From positions 310,001-374,000 of the forward strand of contig JAFREQ010000100.1 of assembly GCA_025331565.1 (NCBI GenBank): DNA of 64,000 nucleotides. Direction: 5' to 3'. Position numbers and translations under genes: made by a program. How positions within the stretch are numbered: the stretch's first letter is position 1; every line of letters starts with the position of its first letter. Below the pieces are notes generated by a model. That model was not told the DNA's origin. It ran no database searches and saw only the letters and a list, made by a program, of their open reading frames with translations. This stretch comes from Holacanthus passer. Taxonomy: Eukaryota > Chordata > Actinopteri > Pomacanthidae. Positions 51,201-62,400 of this stretch are shown in pieces.

Positions 51201-54200
51201 CATAGCACAACATGGTATAGTAAAAACTTAGTATAGTAGTATAGATGAAAAACCTAATGTTGTTATGTGATTGGCTGAACACCATTAAGGTGTTCCAGTG
51301 TTTTGCCATCTGTACCTGGCCTGGTCCTGGTTATATATATTTTTTATTTTTTTATTTTTATTTATTTATTTTTGGGCCACATTGAAGACATGTTGTGTTA
51401 AATCACCACTTTCATAGAGTTTACTGTGAAAACAAGCACAGCTATTCCAAAATATTTTGTATATGCCATCAGAAGTAACTTATTTGTTTTGATTGCAAGC
51501 CATGAATGTAGGTCTAGTGTCAGTGCATATTCTGTTCTCTCCATGTAGCATTTCATCCAACACCCCATGACTACATATACTTGGTTAGACAATTCCAATG
51601 TCAAAACGCTGCTTGATCCAATAAAGCCATTAACTATTCTCGAATGGGTCACATGTGGTTTTTGTACTGGAGATTTGAGAGGTGTCAGGGTTTTTTTGAT
51701 ACCAATGTCGGGCTAAAAAGTGATGAGTGGCCATCACATTGACTTCTGTTTGAGTGAGCCTGGATCTTGGTGGGGCATTGCCAAGGTGCTGATGCGTTAA
51801 ACAGCAGTTGAAGATGTGCAAAGGATTTTGAAAAGGCTATACCAAAAAAAGAAGTTACTTGACCACTTAAAAACCAAAATTCAAACCAAATTTTAGCTTT
51901 TTTTTTTTCTTCCCCCCCACATTTATTTCCGAATGGGTCTGTGTTTTAAATTCACTCAATCAAATTATTTATGAGGTCTGATTTGGCAATGAGTCTTACA
52001 TATACTTGTTCTTTTGCAGGCTTGTACTATTGGGGAGACGAAATCATTTGAAGGAGAGAGGAGCTTGATTGAAGAGAGAAGTTCGAGTGATGCTCTTAGG
52101 TTGACTTCTTACCTTGACAGTGCACGAAATGAAGAGGGTACTCCAAGAGTAAAAGAGATTACCCCACAAGATTTGGATGGTCTAAAAGATGGTGAAAAAT
52201 TGCTAAGCAGTCCTGCTAGTAGAAACATTGAGCAAGTGACAGTGAGGGAACATGAAAAGATCCAAAAATATGGGAGTGATATAAATGAGTCCAAAAACAC
52301 TTTCTGTGATTCAGCTACCATTCAGGAAAGTCAAGAAAAAGAAGACCAGAAGCAAGCACACGAAGACAGGATGTCAGACAACACAAAAGGTGGTTTATCA
52401 AGTAAAATGAGTTTGAACTTTGAACATTCAAATCCAGTAAGAAATGCAGAAGAGATGCTGACAAGGGACGATGACAAAACAGAACAAAATGGTCCAGCTA
52501 ACAAACCAAGTTCACCCATGAAAACAAATGACTCCAGTAATGGGGCAGAGGATGTGGTGGCTGGTCAGTCGGATAATACAGAACAAGTTCTGTTTGAGTC
52601 CAGCACAAAGGAGATTGCTAAAACACGATTACGGCGCCGCAGGAAAATTGTGGAGAGGAAACAACCAACACGATCCAGTTTAAGGACCTGTAAGAAAGTG
52701 CTTGAAATAAAACCTAGCACAGCGGATGATGAGAAAAAAGAGTCATGCAAAAAGCACTTCTGTTTATATTGCAAAATGGCTTTTACCCAACTTGCAAAGC
52801 ATTTGGAAAGGAAACATGCCGAGGAAACAGACGTTGCCCATGCGATACACTTTCCCAAAGGTTCCAAAGTCAGACAGTCTTTGCTTGACCAAATTCGCAA
52901 TAAAGGAGATTATGAACACAATTGCAAAGTTCTGAAAAGTGGCGAGGGGGAAATCGTCACTAAGAAGCAGGTGAAAAATCCCAGCATATCTGTGCGTGAC
53001 TTCCTGCCTTGTCAGCACTGTTTTGCTTTTTATCGCAAAACTGATTTATGGAGACATGAGCGGTCATGCAAGGCCAGAAAGGGAGATCAGAAATCCTCTG
53101 AAAGGAGAAAAAGAAACAGAGTCCACAGTGCTGCCTCCCAGCTGCTTCCAATGTCAGAGTTCTTAACTGGAGGCTGTGAGGAAATCATCCACATCATGCA
53201 TCAAGATGACATTTCGAGGCATATAAGAAATGACCCACTCATTTGTAAATATGGCAATGCATTGTCTGTTAAGTATGACCATGACAAGTCTCAGTTTGCT
53301 TATATTGCACAAAAGATGAGGGAACTGGGTAGATTTGTGCTCGCTGTAAATGAGCTTGACAAGAGCGTGAAGTACTTGCATGAAGTATGTCTGCCATCCA
53401 GATTTGAATTAGCTGTTGAAGGGGCCAAAAAAGTTAGTGGATTTGATCCCAGTTCCAATAAGTTTAAAACTTTTTCCCTTGTCTCAAAGATTGGCTACTC
53501 TTTGAAACGAGCTGCAGAAATAGCTTTTGGGGAAAGTCGAATGACAGAGGACAGTGACACTGAAAGTGAAGTGAAAAAGTTCATACAGCTTCTTGATACA
53601 AAATGGAATGAGTGTTTTTCTCGCAAAGCTCTTGCATTATCTGTAAAGCAAGAAGTCAAGAAAGTGGAAGTAGACAAATCAACCGTGACAGAAGATTTAA
53701 TAAAACTCCACAGGTTTATCACAGGGGAAGAAGATGAAGCCAGAAAGGAGCTGAAAGAAAGTCCTAGTTTGGCAACATGGAAAAAGCTCAGTGAGGCCAC
53801 TCTAGCAGATGTGTGTCTGTTCAACAGAGGAAGGGTAGGAAATATTGGTAGAATGCTCTTGCAAACGTATACTCGCAAAAAGAGTAGAGGGACATTTGTG
53901 CCCTCTGCAGATCAAGTAAGGAAAAGCACAAAATTGGAGCTGGACCTTGGTGCCAATTTCACCAGGTTGGAACTAGAAGGTCAGTATGGAAGGAACATGC
54001 TGGTTCTGCTAACAGAGAGGATGGTTTTGTCAGTTGACTTACTCATCGAAAATAGAGAACAAGCAGGTGTGTCAAAAACTAACCCATACCTGTTTGCAAG
54101 GACTGAAGGTCCGTCCTTCATCAGAGGATTGGACTGTTTCCGAAGGGCTGCAATGGAATGTGGAGTTAAAAACCCAGAAGCACTTCTGTCTTCATCATTA

Positions 54201-57200
54201 AGAGAGCAAATTGCCAGCTGCTGGCAGCTAATGAGCCTCAATGAACACGAATTGGATCAAGTGGCCAAGCTGGTGGGAAGGAGCAGCCAGGAGTGTTATA
54301 TGCTCTCAAAAAATGCATCACAGCTGGAGGAAGTAAGCAAACAACTACTCAAGATAGATCGAACACTGCCATCGAGTCCACCCAGCACTGCTATGGATGG
54401 TGAGTATCATTTGGTCATTTGGATTCTTTTGCATTAATGTGTTCTTTGATTACAAAGGTTGGATGGCAAACAGCCAGTGCTTTCAAAGTATAGTCAACTT
54501 TTGACATACAAACTCTACTCTAAGTTCACTAACTTGATTGTTCTGGACCTTTCAACTGTATTACACAGGTCTTCATCAAGACATGAAGATGTTCAAATCT
54601 CCCATTTTCCTGGTCTGTTTTAGGACTTGACAGTTCGTGCTTGACCTTTGAAACAGCAGTTGACAAAACAGTTTCCACTCAAGGTCTACTTACTTGTTTG
54701 TTGTGGAGGTTTTGACAATACCAAACAGTCTTGGAGACAGCAGCTGACAAAACAAATTCAATTGAGAGACCATTGCATTCTAAATTTGATGAAGATTTTA
54801 TTTCTCTTGTCTAACCATGGCTCTCTACACTCTTAGGAACTGCACCGAAGCCCGCTTTGAAGAGAAGACCTTGGAGTGAGAAGGAGCAGGCTGCAGTGAA
54901 GCGTTACTTGTGTGAATTTATCACAACAATGAAGGTTCCTGGGAAAAAGGAATGCAATGCTTGCATAGCTGCTGAACCAGATCTTGGTGGAAGATCTTGG
55001 ACAGATGTCAAAAACTATGTGCACAACACACTACAGACAATACGCAGGAGAAATAACCAGCAACAGTCTGAAGGGAATGTAAATGAGAGTCCAAAAGCTG
55101 GAGTCCAGACCAGAAAGAAAGATTTGGAAGACACAAATGTTGTCTGTAGCTTGACAACAGTGCATCCAGATCACCTGAGGGAAAGTTCAAATTGTTGTCT
55201 GACAATGGCATCACCAACCAACTTGAGAGAATCATCAACACCATTCCCCCAAGACATAACTTCAAGTTATGCATCCTTGTGTTCTACTAGTGCAAATATG
55301 GTCCATACGAGTCAACCACTGATTTCTACTTTCACACCATTGAATGCTACTGATACACAAGTGGTCCCTACATTCACTCCACACAACACTACAAATGCAC
55401 TAATGCATTCTCCTGCATACACATCAGAGAACAACATAATTATGCCAATGTCTCCTCCTTATACACAGAATGCCACAAGTATGCCACCCCCTTCTGTGTA
55501 TGCACCACAGGACACTACGAGTTCACCAATGATTCCTAATTTTAGCACTCTTAATGCTCCAAGTACCTCAATGTTGCCTACATTCACGCCATTGAATACT
55601 CCAAGTTCACCAATGGTCCCTGCATTCTCAACACTAAACGATAGAAGTAGGCCTATCGTTTCTTCATTCACACCTCTGAACCATTCAAGCACCCCCGCTT
55701 ACCCCACCAACCCACCTAGGGTCCCTACATCTGCACAAGTTGTCCCAACAATTCATAGACCCAATGTTCCTGACAGAACACTAGTGGTACAAGAAAGTAC
55801 ACCCATGTCTGCTGCAGTCACTCCAGCTGTCAAACCTCAAAAGAGAAACAAGAGGTTGTGGAGTGAGGAGGAGCAGGCTGCAGTGAGACGTCAACTTGGA
55901 GACTTCTGTAAACTGGTGAAAGTGCCAGGCAAAAAGGATTGTGATGCATGTTTAGCTGCTGAACCTGCCTTGAACACTAGAACATGGAGGGAAGTCAAAT
56001 ATTTTGTGCATAACTCAATTCAGTCAATGAAAAGAAGAGGCCATCCGGTCGCCTCCAAACAAAGTGGAGGACAGGAACCAGAGACTCATAATTCAAACAC
56101 AGAGTGGGATGGTCCCGTTTATCTGTCCCTGTAAATATTTGTAATGGACTTCCTAGAAAACATTAAGTGATCAATGAAATTCTAGAGGTGTGTGAGGGCT
56201 GTGGCTTTAACCTCAAATTATATGGGGCTTAAGAATTTAGCAGATATGAATCGTCACTAAACCTTGGTTCTCACTAGCCATATGAATTTTGGCAACAATT
56301 ACAGACTGCCCTGCCTTTCTTTTAGTCACACTTTTTAAGAAATTAAGAAAGTATTCAAAATCAAGTCCACCGGACCAAGCTGTTGGTGTACTGTTGCATG
56401 AACATTCACGGATTAGGTGGACCTAAGGATGTTTGAACTGTAGCTTTGGCTCAGAAAAATCTGATATTAATGTTTATTATGGTTAGATTGCATATACGTA
56501 TGTAACATAGTCCAATATGTAACACTGTCAATTTGTCAGGTCATCACAGGTTATCTCTAGAAACGTTCGAGTTTTAGACGTGTGATCATTTAGTGAATGT
56601 GAACTTCATTGGCAATTAGCCACTGTGGCACCCAAACATGCTTTCACAATTTCAAACACAATATTTGTGAAAATGGTGAACGCATTCACAATTGTCTGGG
56701 ACTCCCCAGCCACCGCGACCAGGGCATTTCCCACCCTGCACTGGGCAGAGATGGCCTCAGTGACTGTACATTTCTAAAGGGATTTTTACTCTTATTTACT
56801 TCAAAACGTACTTAGACATCTATCTTTCTGCCTGTACTGTTTTCAGTAGCATTTTTATGAATTTTGATGATCTGAAAAAGAAATGGAAAACCTACCAGCA
56901 AATCTTTGCAGCCAGTCCCTCCAACATGATAGACGTGCGTTGACTTGCTCTACATAATTCCCAAATGCCTGGCCCAAATGTATTATATTCTTGCTTTAGC
57001 CAGTAGCCTGTATTGTAGATGGCCCCTGATAGCCTGCAGCAGTAATGGCATACCTTCCTTGCTGATGTTAGAGAATTAGGAGCCGTGTGTATACCTCTCA
57101 CTTAAATATTAAAAACGTATTTTTTTCTTTGAAGTTCATGTCGATAAATGTTCATTATCTTCATTTATATGTTTGTATGTTTTTTCTTGTGTATTAAGAA

Positions 57201-59414
57201 GCTGCCGAAAGGTTTGGTTGTATTTTTGTATGACTATACAGAAACTGTGCAAAACATTTTAGTACTTAATTACTTTAGTACTCTAATTTGAGGTAAAATA
57301 CACTGCATTGGTCTCATTTGTATAACTTCGTTTTAAGCTTTTATTATCGGATGTTTGTGACATTAATATTCTGTTGCAAAGATCAGAATGCCTTATGTTA
57401 TTTGCTGTATTACATTTTTTTCCCTTTCATGTTGATTGCATCTTCAGATTAGTAGTTTGTTGTTGTTGTTGTTCCATCCCTTTACATTTTTAAATGTAAA
57501 AGGGATGGGCATTGCTTGGTGAAACCTTGATCATACCAGACATTAGACAGTGGATGAAGAGGTCAGTTGCTTTCCCTGTGGATAGGATGTTAACTAAATT
57601 CAAATTGGTCCTAGTGTTATCATCTTTTACTGAAAATGCATTTTAGCTATTCAAAAAACAACAAAACAGTTACACATTTAAGTTTTTTCTGTCACATACA
57701 TTTCAATTTAACTGAAGGTTTTCTCTGTGACATAAAACAGAATATTGAACACAAGTTCAAGCTTCCTTTCCAATAGCAGACTGCTGGTCACAGGCTTTGT
57801 GACTGTAGTCTAGTCTCTAAACACGGTTGTCACATTTCAGCTTCAAGAATCAGTCACCACAGTGTTTATTTTACATAGGATATCAACAAGGGGTGTGGCC
57901 CATCTGTTGTTTCATGGGGTCAGTCGACTCTGTTAATGTCTTCATTAGCATCTACTGTAGACTGCATTCAACTTGCAATCCACAGTAAGTTTCCCAGTTT
58001 ACGTTGATCAAAAAGGAGCAGAAGTTATGGTTAAGATGATCCAGATAGCATTGCTGCTATTTGTCCCAGATTTTTGTGTTATCCTCAGTAGCAGCTGTAG
58101 TGAACCTGCGTATAGATTGAGTGTTCCCCTTTTCATACCAAAACAAATAGTGTCAGACATAAAATCCTGACTGTGAGCAGGGTTGCAGACCCGGGTCAGA
58201 GACCCCTTTTTAACTCATTCACACCGACGGAAAACAGGTTCTTCCTGTGTAGTTGCTTCCTTGTGAAAGGGGCCTTTCCATTTTACAGTATATACAGTAG
58301 TTAGGGTTACACCTCAGATACAGCAGTGTTTGGAAAACGAATCTGTCAGAGTTCTACAAATGTTAAATGATCGCTCAGACACTACCATTGCTGTTTGGTG
58401 TTGCAAAGCAAAACATTTTTTTCCTGTATAGTAGCTTTCTTTCATTGCTATTGTATAAGCACCCAGTGCGTGTTACTCTTCATCCTGGTGCAATTATGAT
58501 GCCTTCAGTTAATGCTTCTTTTCAAGTATTGTAAGGAACTTCTGCTTGTACAATAAAATGCTTCTTGGCTTAAAAAACATTTTGTAGTTATGTAAAAGAC
58601 ACTGTACATTTGTTTTTAGAGGGTTGCCTTTTTATCAGATTCCCCAGACTTTTTGTAATACGTGTCAAAGGAGTCTAAGTTAAGTGGATTTCAATTTCAA
58701 AGTGTAGTATGGATTTTTTTAACAAGACTGAAGGGTCTACAGTCATGCTAGCAGCTCTATGAGGCTGTACCTGTGCACAGTGGTGCTTTGAGCAAAATGC
58801 CAATGTCAGCATGCTAACGTGTCAATGTTTAGCAGGTGTACATAATGTTTATCATGTTCACTATCTTAGTTTAACATATTAGCATGCCAACACTTTTAAA
58901 ATGGCAATAAACTCAATGTATGCCTGTGGCTGATGGCACTTCCATTAGTTTTGCAGGTATTTGATCATAATCCAATGTATTTGATGAATCAAAGGTTTGA
59001 CCTGATGATGGCGCTAGATAAAAGGGCAGAGCATCATGGTGATGCCATTAGAATACATCCTCTGGGCAGTATGAATGACAAATGTACTAAATTTGGTGCC
59101 AATCCTTCAAGTAGTTGTTGAGATATTTCACGCAATATGTGAATATTTTGACCTGCTGATGGCACTAGAGGAAAAGTCGAGGGATCACCAAAATCAGTAC
59201 AATTTATTCTCCAGGGATCTTAAAAATGTGCAAATTTCACTGTATCCATCCATTGAAATATTCCACAAACCAAGCACGAAAAGGAAAAATCTGTGGATTG
59301 CCAAAGTCAGCAGGATTCATCCTCTGGGCACCATGAACGGTTGTATAGAATTTCATAGCAATCCAATAGTTATTGATAGCCTGTGGCAAAAAAAATCTGC
59401 GTTGGTTTCCTTCC

Positions 59415-59448
<34 letters not shown>

Positions 59449-62400
59449 TTGGTAATCATCACTCTGTGGGGACAAGAATCTGTTTACACAGTCACGTCAT
59501 GGGGACCTTTTACGGAATGGGGAAAAAAAATCAGGTCCCCATTAGGGAATCCGTTGCAAATGAATACAGGAGCTATTCTTAAGGTACCTGCGTGGTTTTA
59601 CACATGTTTTCTGGTCAGTGTGTGTGCGTGTGCCCGGTGCTACGCTGCGCCCCCCTATAGTTTCTCGATGGTAATGCACTTACTGCTCCGCACACACACT
59701 CACCCACTTATTGAAAATTTGGTTTGTACCATCCCACTTCCTGGTCCTCATTCAGAAGGATTTAATCAGCGAAAAGACATTTTCAGTGTTAAAGGTGGCA
59801 GTCAACATGGTGGAAACTGAAGAGAATTATTTGCAGGAGATGCAAGCTACGGATCAAATCATTTGTGCAGAGGAGCAATATTGAAACAAAAGGTAAGCAT
59901 ATTTATATGAATATATATATATGAATTTAGAATAGAAAGTGTGATACAAATAAATACTTAAAATACATTATTATAAAATATATGTCTTTACACAAGCCCA
60001 GCATTTCAAATTACACCATGGTGGTGGACGACTCCCAGCCTTCCACCCTGTCAAATACCCAGACTGATGATGCTACCGGTCCAAGCAACACTGCCCAACA
60101 GGTACACTGATGATCATCACTTCAGATGTAACTCTGCAGTCTCTCTTTGTCATGTGTTGTCATTTTCAAGAAGCTAAAAGCATGATGGAAAGTTATTGTG
60201 ATGGTAAACTAGTGTGGCTGGCTGGGCAGAAAGAAATATTTTATTATATCTGAAGTTTTTTCATTTGATGTCACTACATCTATTTTTACTTAACTGCAAA
60301 TCTTGTGATGATGTAAAATTTGTTTGTATGTTGCTTTTATTTACAGATTGTGACAGAGTTCCAAAATGAAAATGTGATTTTTGTACCAAGACCAAGACGG
60401 ACTAAAAGTATCATAGTAAGTTCTCAAATAAGTGGCCAAAAGAAAATGTACAGTAAAAGAAAGGTAATAGTGCACTCAAATGTGAGTGTGTTTAGAGCTG
60501 CAATCAACAGTTTCATTTTCAGTAATTCAGTGGATTATATTGTTTAATGTTAAATCATTTGGGTTATAAAATAGCACAGAACAGGGAAAAATGTTCATCA
60601 GTTTTTCTTTGAGACCAAGATAATGTCATCAGCGACAATGAAACAAAACCTGCAAAACTGAAAAGTTATTTGAATCATTAATTATTAAAATAGCTGCCTA
60701 TTCATTTCTGTCAAGTTATTGAACAATTAGTTAACTAATTGTTACAGCTGTACATATTTCTAATTTTATTTTATTTTTTTAGATGAAAGATACAGGTCTT
60801 CAAGATTCTGAGGAATTATATGATTCTACATCAGAGAGTGCAGATGAATAAGTTCCAGATACTACTTGTGAAAGTGACAGTGATGGTAGCCTCAAACCAA
60901 ACCCAAAGACTGAATTCCAGTCTCTTAATGATATACTGGATGGCTCTGACTCAATGAGTTCCCCTGTCTGTGACATATACTGTGACTATAACCTATCTGC
61001 AGATGTTGATAAGGTTACCTGATTGTTGCTAGAGTCTACTATGTGCTTGAGGTAGGAGTGATAGCAGTAACCTAATCTAACCCTAACCCTGTTAAAAAAG
61101 CTCAAATTGCTAACGCCATAATCACCATAGTAGTACTTATATAATGATTCTAATGTTTTATTATTATATGATTATATTATTATTATAGATTATATAATTC
61201 TTGGGATGTAATACAATGTCTTGATGGATTTAAAGGACCCAAAATGTTGACAAGAATATAAGTACTGCTATTACTTCCTGAAAATTTAGTTTGCAAAATC
61301 CTAGATTAATATTATTTTCATGAATGTCTCAAAACTGACCCTACAACAATGTTAAACTCAATATGAATGACATATAGGAAGACTTGATCCTAATATCTTT
61401 TCCTTTTGTCTAGTGATCATTTCAGTCCAAGTTGCAAAACGCACAAATCAGTGTTTGACTGACAATTCTATTAATTCTATTCATAGGTGGATTGTAAATA
61501 ATTTTACTTACTGTACTGTACTGTAGATGCTGGCATATATGCTGATATAGGAATGAGAACTTTGAAAACTTACAAATTTGTTTTTCTGACCACTTAAAGG
61601 TAAAGAGGAGGAAAATACCCTGGCAGCAGATGGAAGTGCAGGCGGTGGAAAGGCACATGCATCTTGTATTGTACCAGCAAAGGGTGACTGTGAGAAGTGT
61701 TTAAGGGCTGAACCAGAAGCTCTTAAAAACCGAGACTGGCAGAACCTTAAATTCTGTGTTTATAACTTCATTAAAGCCTACAAAAAGAAAGTGTAACATA
61801 GATAGTGTGAAGATTACCAAATCTTTGTTATGGACGTTTTTGTTTATATTCACATGTCTCAGCATACTGCATATGTCCTGAAGGTCAATTGAACATGTTG
61901 AAAGTTATGTTTCTATTTTTTTATATGAGGAATCGTTTTTTTTTTTGACTCAAGCAACAGGAATTTAATTGTTTTGGTGTTCATTTGACTTCAGTTGTTG
62001 ATTTCATTTGTGAGGTTGAAGTCATTAAAAGTTTAATTCTGCAATTTAAATGTTTAATTTAATAGTTTTATTATAGTGGTATGTGTTAAGTAGCAAGCTG
62101 ATACTGGGTGGTTGACTGGTTAAAAATATTTTTTAAAATAGTTGTGACTGTGTGAGAATTGAAGAAAGAATAGCTCTAACAATGGAAAGTAGAAGGGTTT
62201 AAAGGTTTGACTCGTGGATATGATATGGGTTGGAAAATACCCAGAAAATAATTCACTACTCTTTCAATCTTTTGTATGTGAATAGAGATAGCCATTTACT
62301 GCTTCATGTATTCTATTCTCTTCAATCACACCAATATTCCTAGACCTAGGAATGTCAATCAATCAAAATAAATACTGCTATGTAAAATGACTACGTGCAC

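Noticed and set aside
59373..59820. 145-aa and 69-aa open frames with ERERE and CVCV runs
   Set aside because: They are translations of the GT/GA microsatellite and flanking repeats.
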